Below, in pieces: positions 17,539-27,179 of a stretch of DNA of 64,000 nt. Location: NCBI RefSeq assembly GCF_023206395.1, contig NZ_CP066150.1, positions 62,001-126,000 on the forward strand, in the 5' to 3' direction. Within the stretch, counting starts at the first letter, position 1; every line of letters starts with the position of its first letter. The translations under genes were made by a program, and so were the position numbers. The notes below the pieces were generated by a model that made no database searches, was not told where the DNA came from, and saw nothing but the letters and a program-made list of their open reading frames with translations. The stretch is from Vibrio sp. ED004 (lineage in GTDB: Bacteria; Pseudomonadota; Gammaproteobacteria; Enterobacterales; Vibrionaceae).

Positions 17539-19167
17539 ATGTCGGACCGGGCCATTCTTAAAGTTAATAACCTCTCCGTAAGTTTCAAAACCAATGATGG
17601 AATCATTGATGCGGTAAAAAAGGTTAACTTTACCCTTAACTCAAGCGAAACCTTGGCCATTGTTGGTGAATCAGGTTCAGGTAAATCCGTCTCTTCCAAC
17701 GCGCTGATGCGTTTGCTACCTGATAACGCGATAATCGATGAGCAATCAGACATCGAGTTTGAAGGTCAATCGATTCTTGGCAAGACTGAGCGAGAAATGC
17801 AGTCGATTCGTGGCGATAGAATCGGCATGATCTTTCAGGAGCCAATGACCTCTTTGAATCCATACCTGCGTGTCGGTACTCAAGTGGCGGAAGCCATTAT
17901 GTGTCACCGTAAGGTATCGAAATCAAAAGCAAAACAGCGCGTGTTAGATCTGTTCAACCTTGTGCATTTACCTATGCCAGATCAGGCTTACACCAAATAC
18001 CCGCATGAGTTTTCTGGCGGTCAGCTACAGCGAATCATGATTGCGATGGCTCTGATCAATGAACCAGATATTCTGATTGCAGACGAACCTACAACAGCGC
18101 TAGACGTAACCGTTCAAGCGGAAGTACTCTCTCTTATCAAAGAGATACAAGGCAAAATGGGCATGGCGATTCTATTCATCACCCACGATTTAGGTGTGGT
18201 GAAGCACTTTGCTGACCGCGTACTGGTGATGTGTAAAGGTGAATTAGTCGAAGAAGGGCTTACTCAAGAGCTATTCGATAGCCCTAAACACGATTACACA
18301 CGCATGTTGATTAACTCAATTCCGAAAGGCGCGAAAGTTCCTGTTGAAGCATCCGCACCTGAACTGCTTTGTGCAGAAGATATTCGCGTGAAGTTCTTGA
18401 TCAAATCTCACTTTATCCAAAGTAAGAACCAGTATTTCGAAGCAGTTAAAGGCATTTCGTTAAAGCTAAAACAGGGAGAAACCTTAGGTATTGTGGGTGA
18501 ATCTGGTTCAGGAAAATCCACATTAGGCCGTGCTTTGATCGGCTTGCTGCCAGGTAGTGGGCGTATTGTCTACAAAGGCCAAGACGTCAGCTTATTGACC
18601 GACAAAGAGCGTCATAAGCTTAAGAAAGATGTTCAGATGGTATTCCAAGACCCTTATGGTTCTTTATCGCCACGTATGACTGTTGGGGAAATCATCACCG
18701 AAGGCTTAACGGTGCATCAACCTCACTTGTCAAAACAAGAACGTTTAGAAAGAGCACGCAAAGCGCTGATTGAGGTTCGCTTGGAGCCAAACTCAATTAA
18801 CCGCTACCCACATGAATTCTCAGGCGGACAAAGACAACGTATCGCAATTGCTCGTGCGTTGATCCTTGAGCCATCTTTCATCTTGTTGGATGAACCGACG
18901 TCAGCACTCGACCGCTCAGTACAACTGACCGTGATCGACCTGCTAAAAGATATCCAAGCCAAGCACAACATCGGCTTCCTGTTCATCAGCCACGACCTTT
19001 CGGTAGTCAAAGCACTTTCGGATCGCGTATTGGTGATGCAGAAGGGTGAAGTGATGGAAGAAGGCGCGGCAGAAGAGATTTTCAATGCGCCGAAAAACGA
19101 CTACACCAAGAAACTCATCGCGGCGTCATTCGACTTAGAAAATAAATCGGAAAAAAATGCCGCTTAG
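17539..19167 (+). CDS. Orphan Opp/YejF-type ABC transporter with two fused ATPase domains
   Basis: A 542-residue cytoplasmic protein made of two ABC ATPase domains: Walker A GESGSGKS in each half (near residues 48 and 330), signature motifs FSGGQLQRI and FSGGQRQRI, and Walker B ILIADEP and FILLDEP. Fused ATPases of this kind (YejF, DppDF, GsiA types) energise uptake of oligopeptides, microcin C or glutathione. No permease or binding protein gene is adjacent, so it may work with permeases encoded elsewhere. AAGGATAT precedes the start. Confidence 0.88.
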   Translation: MSDRAILKVNNLSVSFKTNDGIIDAVKKVNFTLNSSETLAIVGESGSGKSVSSNALMRLLPDNAIIDEQSDIEFEGQSILGKTEREMQSIRGDRIGMIFQEPMTSLNPYLRVGTQVAEAIMCHRKVSKSKAKQRVLDLFNLVHLPMPDQAYTKYPHEFSGGQLQRIMIAMALINEPDILIADEPTTALDVTVQAEVLSLIKEIQGKMGMAILFITHDLGVVKHFADRVLVMCKGELVEEGLTQELFDSPKHDYTRMLINSIPKGAKVPVEASAPELLCAEDIRVKFLIKSHFIQSKNQYFEAVKGISLKLKQGETLGIVGESGSGKSTLGRALIGLLPGSGRIVYKGQDVSLLTDKERHKLKKDVQMVFQDPYGSLSPRMTVGEIITEGLTVHQPHLSKQERLERARKALIEVRLEPNSINRYPHEFSGGQRQRIAIARALILEPSFILLDEPTSALDRSVQLTVIDLLKDIQAKHNIGFLFISHDLSVVKALSDRVLVMQKGEVMEEGAAEEIFNAPKNDYTKKLIAASFDLENKSEKNAA

Positions 19168-19275
19168 AGGGAACTAATCAAGATTAACAGCGTCTTATAA
19201 GTACATTCTGAAAAAGCACCTAATGGATTGCACTCTAGAATGGATATAGCAAAACTGGTTTGGCCGCCAAAAGAG

Positions 19276-19303
19276 AAATGTCGCATGGATGCGACATTTT
19301 TCG
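19276..19303. terminator. Terminator after the dual-ATPase gene
   Basis: AAATGTCGCAT (19276-19286) pairs with ATGCGACATTT (19289-19299), followed by T-rich sequence. It lies between the ATPase gene and the convergent LacI gene and has A/T tails on both sides. Confidence 0.88.
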
Positions 19304-19350
19304 TTTCTGGAAGATAATAATTGTCAGTCTCTCGACGAAAAAATCAGAAC

Positions 19351-20364
19351 CTAGCGATACAAAGACTTGGTCGACTCTCTGACGATTAAGTCAATCGGTG
19401 GTAATCGCGCTTCATGCCTCTCACCAGACAGCAAGTTCAAAATCGACTGCGCACACACCTCTCCAATCTCTTCAATCGGCTGTCTCAAGGTCGTTAATGC
19501 TGGCGTGAAATACTTAGACGTTGGCAAGTCATCAAAGCCAATCACCGACACATCTTCTGGTACTTTATAGCCGTGATCATGCAATGCCTTAATCGCGCCG
19601 TAAGCCGTTTGGTCATTGGCCGCGAACAGGGCAGAAAAGTGAATCTTAGATTCAATCAACTCAACAGTTTTCTCATAGCCAGACTCGCTACTGAAATCAC
19701 CCTGTTTGACGAGTTTTGGCATCACTTTAATACCCGCCTCTTGCAGCGCTTTCTTATAGCCTTCAAAGCGATTACCTGCGTCTGGCTGACTTGAAAGTCC
19801 TTTGATATGAGCGATGTTCACATGCCCTTGTTGCAATAAATGAAGCGTCGCCATGTAACCACCCAGTACATTATCGATATTGATTGAACGAACGTTGTCT
19901 TCAGCGAAGTCATAACCGACCGCGACAATCGGGATGTCTTGCGCGTACTTGGCAATATCCTCTTTGGTGATACTTCCTGTCACGATGATCATGCCATCGA
20001 CATTGCTCTTAGCCAGATACTCTAAAGCGTGTATCTCGAGCTTTTTTTGCCAGTGTCCGGTTGCTATCACTAACGAATAGCCTTGAGCTATCAGGGTTTT
20101 CTCCATGTCGTTGAGGATACGACTGGTATAAGGGCTATCAGGGTGTTGCACCAATACGCCTATCGTGAGTGAACGGCGATTGATGTTCTCCTGCATTTGA
20201 AAATTGGGTTTGTAGCCAGTGTCTTTGATGGCCTGCTCGATGTTCTGGCTTTTATCATCCGACACATAAGTGGTTCGATTAAGAAAACGAGAAACCGTGC
20301 TTGGGGAAACGCCGGCGAGCCTAGCTACATCGTATACGGTGGTTTTTTTAGTTTTCGTGCGCAT
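19351..20364 (-). CDS. LacI-family transcriptional regulator (GH116 side)
   Basis: A 337-residue repressor-type protein: N-terminal LacI helix-turn-helix (TTVYDVARLAGVSPSTVSRFLN) and a periplasmic-binding-protein-like ligand domain (IGVLVQHPDSPYTSRILND through VIGFDDLPTSKYFTPALTT). It lies downstream of the GH116 gene on the same strand and probably senses the same sugar, repressing GH116 and the divergent aldose epimerase. The spacer to GH116 contains two inverted repeats. No clear TGTAA-type operator was found in the 64-base GH116/epimerase spacer. Confidence 0.9.
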   Translation of the reverse strand: MRTKTKKTTVYDVARLAGVSPSTVSRFLNRTTYVSDDKSQNIEQAIKDTGYKPNFQMQENINRRSLTIGVLVQHPDSPYTSRILNDMEKTLIAQGYSLVIATGHWQKKLEIHALEYLAKSNVDGMIIVTGSITKEDIAKYAQDIPIVAVGYDFAEDNVRSINIDNVLGGYMATLHLLQQGHVNIAHIKGLSSQPDAGNRFEGYKKALQEAGIKVMPKLVKQGDFSSESGYEKTVELIESKIHFSALFAANDQTAYGAIKALHDHGYKVPEDVSVIGFDDLPTSKYFTPALTTLRQPIEEIGEVCAQSILNLLSGERHEARLPPIDLIVRESTKSLYR

Positions 20365-20390
20365 CTCGATACCCTAATCCAGTGATATTT

Positions 20391-20449
20391 GGGGAGCCCT
20401 AGAGCTCCCCATCAATTTCAACTTACATACCACTGCTTTCGTTGAAATT
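20391..20449. other. Two inverted repeats between the LacI and GH116 genes
   Basis: GGGGAGC (20391-20397) pairs with GCTCCCC (20404-20410), and AATTTCAAC (20414-20422) pairs perfectly with GTTGAAATT (20441-20449). Neither is followed by a T-run on the minus strand, so these are not standard terminators. They may be RNA hairpins that protect the GH116 transcript end or protein-binding sites for LacI expression. Confidence 0.55.
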
Positions 20450-20461
20450 CGTGTCATAAAG

Positions 20462-23400
20462 TTAATACATGTAGGCGAAGATCATCCCCGGTCTGAAGTA
20501 ACGACCAGCGGTATATTTCAACCCTGTGCTCAATAGCCATTTATGAAGAACCACGGCCTGCTCAGCTGAAATTTCGCCTTGCAGCATACTAACAAATTTA
20601 TCACTGTCTTTAGTCAGCTCAGGATTAACTCGACCGTCAGACAGCACACACTTTTGCAATTTAAGTGCAGTAAGCCACTTTTTCGCATCATTTTGTGACA
20701 ATTCAAAAGATTCTGTAAGATCTTGCTCAGTGAAAGAGACAGAACAGTTGAACCCTTCTGGTGCGGCAAAGGGAATTTTTGAATAGTCATACAGCGCGGT
20801 ATACACGGTATCCATCAATGTTTCTGCTTGCTGCGATTTACCCGCTAGGCTCAACGCAGTTGCGACACTAAATTGCACACCAATCCACACATCTTGGGCC
20901 TGAAAAGCCTCATGTGGTGAGCCGCCTGCCAATGTCATGTTCGCCACACCCAGCTTAGGGCTGTTAAGCTCAAAGTTATGTTTATAAACATAGTCCAATG
21001 CGCGTTGAATACGCTCTTGCGGGAAAATACCCTCCAAGCCGATCAACTTTAGATAGCTGTCGGCAAGCAAGGCATCGCCAAAGCTATTGTCTGAATCTGG
21101 TACTAATTCTAGATATTCTTGAGTGAAGGCTTGAGGCGCAGTCTCACTCAGTAAGCGTTTCTTAGAGACTCTTTGAGATACCTTACTGATGTTGATGGAA
21201 GTATCCGTCTCATTGAGATAAGCATTGAGCGTATTCTTGTCAGCAATCGCATCGCCCGTCAAAGTCAGGCCTAAGGTTTCCAGAGCTTGGTAGCCTTCCC
21301 CCGTTAGATGCTTGGCTTGAACTGGCGTCACGAAGAAATGGTAATAGCCTTCTTTTTCGTCCCACAAGCTTTGTTCAACCGTCACTAGTGCCTTTTTCGA
21401 ACGCGTTAGGTAACCCGCGCCTAGATCGTTTTCACCCATCAATTGTGCTAGTTCACTCGCGGCTTGAAGGCCAGCAACCCAAAGGCTCGCGCAGTAAATT
21501 GAGATACCATGAGAAGCGAGGTTATCGAAGGTGTCGTCTGTGCCTCGGGTTAGCGGTAAATCGTCACCTTCAGCAACCAAGTTCGACAAGAAATCGATGC
21601 TCTCAGTCACAGCCTGCCAGCACTCTTTAACCACAGAAATATCTTGTGTGTTTTGATAGTGACGGTACACCATCAGAATGTATTTCGGTGCTAAGTCCTT
21701 CCATTCCTTAACATTGTGCCAGCTATACGCGTCAGGCTGGATGTCGAACGGGCTACCTAAATCGTGAATTACTGCACCTCGAATCGCGCGCACACCTTGG
21801 TACTTCTCATCAATCAATTCAGCATTCGGTGTCGCTTCGTATTCCCAGTAACGGCGCTGAGTGAAGTCTTCAGCCAAAATCGCTTTTGAGAACTCTTTTA
21901 TCACGCAGCCATCAAGCTCTGGCAGCAAGTAAAGCAGTGAAAATGAACCGTAGAAATACACATCCAGAGAGTTAAAGAATGGGTAATCAACACACTCTTT
22001 CACTAGGAACTTATCTTCTTTATCCCATACTGTGGATTCAGATAAAAATGATAGTGAGTTCATCGCCATCGTCGCATAGCGAAGTGCCAATTCAGGTTTT
22101 GAAATCTTTCTTTGAGCCTGTTCTAGGAAAGCCGTTTGTTGCTTCACGATCTGCTGTTCAATGCTCTCAAGCTTTGGCAGAACATCCTCTAACATGGGTA
22201 AGGCAGGCTTTGCTTGCGGGTAGAATTGCGTATAAGCCTTGTCTGAGTGCCAGCCATTGAGCATGACTTTGCTGTGTGCCATCACCTGTGCGAAACGCAG
22301 GTCAACAGACTCACCCGGCTCCAGTTCAACCTGAACCACAACCAATGCGCTCAGTGCTTCACGCCCGGTGTAAATGCCAGTTTGGAATTCAGTATTAGTA
22401 CGGCCGGTTTTCAGTGCGAATTCTGTTTGCTGGGTCACTTTCGAAGTATAAAGCGTCGGCTTAACAGACACCGACACCTTGCCTGACCCCAGCAAATGGT
22501 TTTCGGCTTGGACACCAAACACCACCTCACCCTCAATATCACTTTGATAAGGGGACTGGCTAGTGAGCTGAACACCGCTAAAACTGTGACTTTCGCCATT
22601 CACGTTCACCGCTTGATGCTGCTGAGCTATCGGGTTTTGAGATAAGGTACACGCCGAATCTTGGATCCCATCGCGACCTTTTCGGTAGGTTGAACCAATC
22701 AAATTCTGTAGAGGTTGAGCAAGCGTCATCACGCGAGTTTGCTGTGATTTGTTGGTAAGCTGGAAGTGGTTCCAGTGCATCGGTAAAGAGCAGAGACGTT
22801 TATCGTCTTTAACGATCGGCGAGACTACCTTTCGCTTTATATTAATACCGTCAAAACTATTATATTGATATTCAGCTAATGGATATAAAGCCTTATATTC
22901 TATATCGCTACCATTAACACTTTCTATATCACCATTATTTCCCGCAGTTAGTGATAGCTGTCTCGTTGTATCATTTATTAATAAACCATTAAAAAAATCT
23001 AAGGCTACATATAATTGACAATCAATCGACGATGAATCCGATTCAATTAATAATTGAGTTTTATTAGAAAACTCAACATTCCACTTTATAAAGTTATCTC
23101 TATTTTCTTTATAGAAGTTGCCATTTTTTAATGCGTTACGAATGAGGTTAATCGCATTCGAACTATTTTCTATTTTCTTTCCATTGAATAATGCCGGGTA
23201 GAAATTCAGGTGAACACTAAGCTCTTGTTCGTTAAGAACCTGAAGGGTATCAATGGTCGGCACATCCATAACCGAAGCATAAAAATCATTAAAATTAATA
23301 ACTTGCTCTGAACAGCCAACAAATATACCTGGAATAAAACTGAAGTTCGGCGTGTTGCCGTTTGGCGTCAGTGTAAATGTATTGCCAATACCGCCCACAG

Positions 23401-23530
23401 CCATACCGGTATTTTCTGGTGTTGTAGAAATTGGCGTGTACCAAGGTTGAATAAACTCAACTGCATCACCTTTTTTACACAGGTGTTTTGAATTTCCTGA
23501 ATAGCTTGTATATGGAATTTTATTATTCAT
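20462..23530 (-). CDS. GH116-family glycoside hydrolase (GBA2-like beta-glucosidase)
   Basis: A 1022-residue protein without a signal peptide, so probably cytoplasmic. The N-terminal domain starts with the GH116-like ENTGMAVGGIGNTF; the catalytic (alpha/alpha)6 domain carries KECVDYPFFNSLDVYFYGSF, with Glu512 as likely nucleophile, and TDDTFDNLASHGISIYCASLW, with Asp669 as likely acid/base, by comparison with characterised GH116 members as I remember them. Family activities include beta-glucosidase, beta-xylosidase and beta-N-acetylglucosaminidase; the locus favours beta-glucosides. ATG 23530 is chosen; a longer frame to 23641 would run into the divergent epimerase gene. The first ~230 codons are strikingly AT-rich. 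Confidence 0.85.
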   Translation of the reverse strand: MNNKIPYTSYSGNSKHLCKKGDAVEFIQPWYTPISTTPENTGMAVGGIGNTFTLTPNGNTPNFSFIPGIFVGCSEQVINFNDFYASVMDVPTIDTLQVLNEQELSVHLNFYPALFNGKKIENSSNAINLIRNALKNGNFYKENRDNFIKWNVEFSNKTQLLIESDSSSIDCQLYVALDFFNGLLINDTTRQLSLTAGNNGDIESVNGSDIEYKALYPLAEYQYNSFDGINIKRKVVSPIVKDDKRLCSLPMHWNHFQLTNKSQQTRVMTLAQPLQNLIGSTYRKGRDGIQDSACTLSQNPIAQQHQAVNVNGESHSFSGVQLTSQSPYQSDIEGEVVFGVQAENHLLGSGKVSVSVKPTLYTSKVTQQTEFALKTGRTNTEFQTGIYTGREALSALVVVQVELEPGESVDLRFAQVMAHSKVMLNGWHSDKAYTQFYPQAKPALPMLEDVLPKLESIEQQIVKQQTAFLEQAQRKISKPELALRYATMAMNSLSFLSESTVWDKEDKFLVKECVDYPFFNSLDVYFYGSFSLLYLLPELDGCVIKEFSKAILAEDFTQRRYWEYEATPNAELIDEKYQGVRAIRGAVIHDLGSPFDIQPDAYSWHNVKEWKDLAPKYILMVYRHYQNTQDISVVKECWQAVTESIDFLSNLVAEGDDLPLTRGTDDTFDNLASHGISIYCASLWVAGLQAASELAQLMGENDLGAGYLTRSKKALVTVEQSLWDEKEGYYHFFVTPVQAKHLTGEGYQALETLGLTLTGDAIADKNTLNAYLNETDTSINISKVSQRVSKKRLLSETAPQAFTQEYLELVPDSDNSFGDALLADSYLKLIGLEGIFPQERIQRALDYVYKHNFELNSPKLGVANMTLAGGSPHEAFQAQDVWIGVQFSVATALSLAGKSQQAETLMDTVYTALYDYSKIPFAAPEGFNCSVSFTEQDLTESFELSQNDAKKWLTALKLQKCVLSDGRVNPELTKDSDKFVSMLQGEISAEQAVVLHKWLLSTGLKYTAGRYFRPGMIFAYMY

Positions 23531-23594
23531 TTTAAAACCGCCATTGAATATTTTTTTCTTCTTGTTAATATCTTTCAAAAATGGAGACATCAAC

Positions 23595-24542
23595 ATGTTT
23601 AAAATTATAAATGAAAAATTTGGAAATATTGACTCTGTCACATTAATAAACCACCAACATGGTATAGAACTTCAAATAATCAATGGATTTGGTGCTGTTA
23701 TAAATAAATACATTGTAAATAACAGTCCATTCTCTTTTATTTGTGGTTATCAGAATTATGATGAACTGATCAACCAACATCCGTTCTTTTCCCGCAGTGC
23801 TAAATTATTCCCTTTTCCAAACCGTTTAAACTTAGGTCGTTACAGTTTCGATAACCAAAACCATCAACTCCCAGCTAACTTTCCTTGGTCTGATCACGCC
23901 GTACATGGCCTGCTCTACAACCAACCTTTTTCAATCACAAACAGCCAAGCCAATGATGAGTCAGCCAGTGTGACGCTGCAGTATCAAACATCATCTTTGC
24001 ACCCTGCTTTCCCGTTCGCTTTTAACCTTGAAGTCACCTTCACTATCGATATCATAGGCAAGCTCTCTTGCTCGACAACTGTCTCTAATTGTGGTGATTT
24101 CGCCTTCCCATTCGGTGATGCTTGGCATCCTTATTTCTCGCTTGGCACTGAATTCAAACAGTGTGGGCTTACCATGTCACCCTGTGCTGAGGTCATACAC
24201 GAGAACGACCTGCCTAATGGTGAAAAACTGGCTTTTGACCGTTTGTCTTTAGATGATTCCCTAACGAATCACAGCCTAAACCACTGCTTTGAATTTGATT
24301 CGAAGACAGCCAACCAACTGACTTTCACACGCTCAGATTCATCTGCCGCGATTCACTATCAACAAGATGCAAGCTACCCATTTGTTCAGCTGTACACTCC
24401 TACAAGTGAGCAAAGTATTGCAATAGAACCAATGACTTGCCCTGCCGATGCATTCAATAACCAGATTGGCTTACTGACGCTTGACCCGAACCAATCTCAA
24501 ACCTTCACTTGGCAATGCCAAGCTGCCTATCAACCAAAATAA
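23595..24542 (+). CDS. Aldose 1-epimerase (GalM-like)
   Basis: A 315-residue cytoplasmic mutarotase-fold protein. Typical segments are SRSAKLFPFPNRLNLG, the catalytic-type His in DHAVHGLLYN, GDAWHPYFSLG, and IAIEPMTCPADAFN near the end with the likely catalytic Glu. It would interconvert alpha and beta anomers of the sugars released by GH1, GH94 or GH116. ATG 23595 has GGAGACATCAAC in front. Divergent from GH116 with only 64 bases between starts, so they share a regulatory region. The first ~60 codons share the AT-rich composition of the GH116 start. Confidence 0.88.
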   Translation: MFKIINEKFGNIDSVTLINHQHGIELQIINGFGAVINKYIVNNSPFSFICGYQNYDELINQHPFFSRSAKLFPFPNRLNLGRYSFDNQNHQLPANFPWSDHAVHGLLYNQPFSITNSQANDESASVTLQYQTSSLHPAFPFAFNLEVTFTIDIIGKLSCSTTVSNCGDFAFPFGDAWHPYFSLGTEFKQCGLTMSPCAEVIHENDLPNGEKLAFDRLSLDDSLTNHSLNHCFEFDSKTANQLTFTRSDSSAAIHYQQDASYPFVQLYTPTSEQSIAIEPMTCPADAFNNQIGLLTLDPNQSQTFTWQCQAAYQPK

Positions 24543-24643
24543 TCAAGCTAAACTAGAGCAACTGCTGAATGCGAAATCAGCCCCCCAGAGAACGCATTGC
24601 TAACGAAAAAAACAAACGAAAGAAACTAAACGAAAGAGCAATA

Positions 24644-24668
24644 AAGGGCGCATAAAGCGCCCTTCTCT
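24644..24668. terminator. Bidirectional terminator, epimerase/GH94
   Basis: AAGGGCGC (24644-24651) and GCGCCCTT (24657-24664) form a hairpin with a 5-base loop, followed by T-rich sequence. It lies between two convergent genes. Confidence 0.85.
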
Positions 24669-24671
24669 TTG

Positions 24672-27083
24672 TTAACCTAAAACCACTTCTACCGTGTGCT
24701 CACCTGATGTAAATACCGGTGCTTTATTGCCTGAAATCAGGTCACCATTGACCTTCATCTCAACCACACCTTTACACACGTTATTCGGGTTCGTGACATG
24801 AATCTTGTATGTTGCACCGCGGAACTGACGACGGACTTTAAACTCAGGCCACTCAGCCGGAATACAAGGGTCCACCAGCAAGCCATCAACTTCAGGTCGA
24901 ACACCCAGAATCCACTGAGTACCTGCAACGTATGTCCAAGATGAAGTACCCGATAGCCATGCATTACGACCTAGGCCGAACTGTTTATGTTCGTCGCCCA
25001 AGATGTTTTGTGGGTAGCAGTATGGCTCCGATTCGAAGGTATCAATATCGTCGTTCTTCGAAGCCGGGTTAATTTGACGGTAGTACTCGTAAGCACGCTC
25101 GCCATTGCCCATTTTCGCTTCTGCAATCATCACCCATGGGTTTGAGTGCAGGAAAATACCGCCGTTCTCTTTCGCACCCGGTGGGTATGTCGAAACACCA
25201 CCAAGTTGTGGATCAAAACCATTGTAGCCAGGAGTTGAAAGCTTGATACCATTGGTCGTGTTCAGCTTGTTGTAAACCGAATCTAGTGCTTGCGTCGCAC
25301 GTTCTTGAGTCGCGAAACCAGAAATCACAGGCCAGCTTTGACCGTTAGTGTAGATCTGCCCTTGCTCATTCTTGTGAGAACCAATCGGCAGGCCTTGCTC
25401 ATCAAAGTAACGAACAAACCATTCGCCATCCCAACCGCACTCATTGACTGTGCTCTGCATTTGTTGGTACTGATCTTTAAACTGAGTCGTCAGCTGCGCT
25501 TCACCACGCAGCTCACACAAGTCCAGCATATCGAGCAGGGCTTTGCCGTACATGTTGGCTACCATCATCGACTCAGCACCCGTTGGTAGGTTCACCGTGT
25601 CATTCCAGTCTGCAAAACCTAATAACGGAAGGCCGTGCTCCCCCGTATTGGTGTAGGTAAATTCAATCGCGCGACACAGGTGATCCCACACGGTTCCCGT
25701 TTCAACTGGGTTGCCCGCTTTGTCTTTTTGGTAGAACGGGATCGTTTTATTCAAGAAGTCTGCATTGCCCGTTTCTTTCACATATTGAGTCACTGCGTAG
25801 ATGATCCATAGGTGATCGTCGCCGTAGTAATCCGGGCGATCTTCTTCTTCACGTGAGTCACCAGCGTTCGCTTCCATGGTCGATGGGAAGAACTGATGCA
25901 TCGCAGAACCATTGGTATTTTGCACCGATAGCAGGCGCTCAATGAACTCACGCGCCTCTTCTGGCATATGAGTAATAACGCCCAATGTATCTTGTGAAGA
26001 ATCACGGAAACCGATGCCGCGTGCGCCATAGCCAAGCTGATACAGAGATAGGTAACGAGACCAATTTTTAGTGGTGTGGCATTGACGTGGGTTGTGTACG
26101 TTAAGCATCGAGTTCATAGCAGGATCTGGCGTTTCAACCTGAACCGCTTGTAGGTAAGAATCCCAGTGCTCAGCCAGTTCAGCGAATGCCAAATCAACCA
26201 CTTGGTGGTCACGGTATTTAGCCAGTAAAGGTTGCGCGACTTCTAGGCTCTCTTCTTGTGCAATTTGTACAACCGTACGTTCAGTCTGCTCTGGAGATAA
26301 CCAACCTAAACGCAGATTTAGTGCACCGATGTTGTCACCACGCAGACACTCTGTATTGCCAAGCTCATCGTTTTCTAACGCTTGCGGCGCAGCCCATGTG
26401 CCGTAACCAAACTGACCAAGGAATGATTGGCGATCACCGTCAAATGAAGTCACAGGGCGATCCGCTGTCATCAGGTTTACTGCATAGTCACGCTTCATGA
26501 ACGCATACTGCTCAAGCACGGTGTGACCCGACTCTTGCTGGTGTGCTTTGAGTGTCATGGTTTGTGGAACCCAATCCGCATTCAATAGTTGTTTAAGTGC
26601 ATCGAAGTGAGTGAATTCGTATACAGGCACAACATCAACGTGCAGCGCTTTGTCTGAAATGTTGGTGACTTTGATGTCTTGTAGCAATACTTGGTCAGCT
26701 TTTGGTACGAAGAACGTCGCTTCACAACGCACACCAAACGCTTCTGCAATGATGGTGGTGTAAGACAAGCCTGTATGGTTTTCAAACTTATCAAGCGGCT
26801 TCAGAGTTGGTGTGTAGAAAGGTGAAAACACCTCTACGTTACCCGCTTCATCACGCACCTTGAGGTACATGGTCGAGCCTTTAAAATCTGAGTTTGGTAG
26901 TTGTGCAATGTACTTGGTGATACGGTTCAGTGCCGGGTCGCCTTTACACAACAACACGCCGCCGTTGCTATCGACAATGCCACCGAAATCTAATGTACCC
27001 ACATAGTTACACCATTTGATCGGTGTGCATGGTGTGTTTGCTACGTATTCTTTGTTTTTATCGTCAAAATATCCGAATTTCAT
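24672..27083 (-). CDS. GH94 disaccharide phosphorylase (cellobiose/laminaribiose type)
   Basis: An 803-residue cytoplasmic enzyme of the GH94 family, which splits beta-linked glucose disaccharides with phosphate to give glucose 1-phosphate and glucose. The N-terminus MKFGYFDDKNKEYV is characteristic. The catalytic region shows GIGFRDSSQDTLG and GFADWNDTVNLPTGAES with the general acid at Asp495 (close to 490-492 in known enzymes). Whether the substrate is cellobiose, laminaribiose or chitobiose cannot be decided by eye; the N-terminal ~80 residues differ from the textbook cellobiose enzyme. Start is ATG 27083 or the adjacent ATG 27086, after an AGGG site. Last gene of the ABC/GH operon, saving ATP on imported sugars. 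Confidence 0.88.
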   Translation of the reverse strand: MKFGYFDDKNKEYVANTPCTPIKWCNYVGTLDFGGIVDSNGGVLLCKGDPALNRITKYIAQLPNSDFKGSTMYLKVRDEAGNVEVFSPFYTPTLKPLDKFENHTGLSYTTIIAEAFGVRCEATFFVPKADQVLLQDIKVTNISDKALHVDVVPVYEFTHFDALKQLLNADWVPQTMTLKAHQQESGHTVLEQYAFMKRDYAVNLMTADRPVTSFDGDRQSFLGQFGYGTWAAPQALENDELGNTECLRGDNIGALNLRLGWLSPEQTERTVVQIAQEESLEVAQPLLAKYRDHQVVDLAFAELAEHWDSYLQAVQVETPDPAMNSMLNVHNPRQCHTTKNWSRYLSLYQLGYGARGIGFRDSSQDTLGVITHMPEEAREFIERLLSVQNTNGSAMHQFFPSTMEANAGDSREEEDRPDYYGDDHLWIIYAVTQYVKETGNADFLNKTIPFYQKDKAGNPVETGTVWDHLCRAIEFTYTNTGEHGLPLLGFADWNDTVNLPTGAESMMVANMYGKALLDMLDLCELRGEAQLTTQFKDQYQQMQSTVNECGWDGEWFVRYFDEQGLPIGSHKNEQGQIYTNGQSWPVISGFATQERATQALDSVYNKLNTTNGIKLSTPGYNGFDPQLGGVSTYPPGAKENGGIFLHSNPWVMIAEAKMGNGERAYEYYRQINPASKNDDIDTFESEPYCYPQNILGDEHKQFGLGRNAWLSGTSSWTYVAGTQWILGVRPEVDGLLVDPCIPAEWPEFKVRRQFRGATYKIHVTNPNNVCKGVVEMKVNGDLISGNKAPVFTSGEHTVEVVLG

Positions 27084-27179
27084 CATCACTATCCCTAGCC
27101 CCTCCCAAATCAGGAGGAGCCAAAACAATTTGTCGTAAGTTGGTTGGTGTTAGCTCAATGGCTGATTTGAATTAATTGG

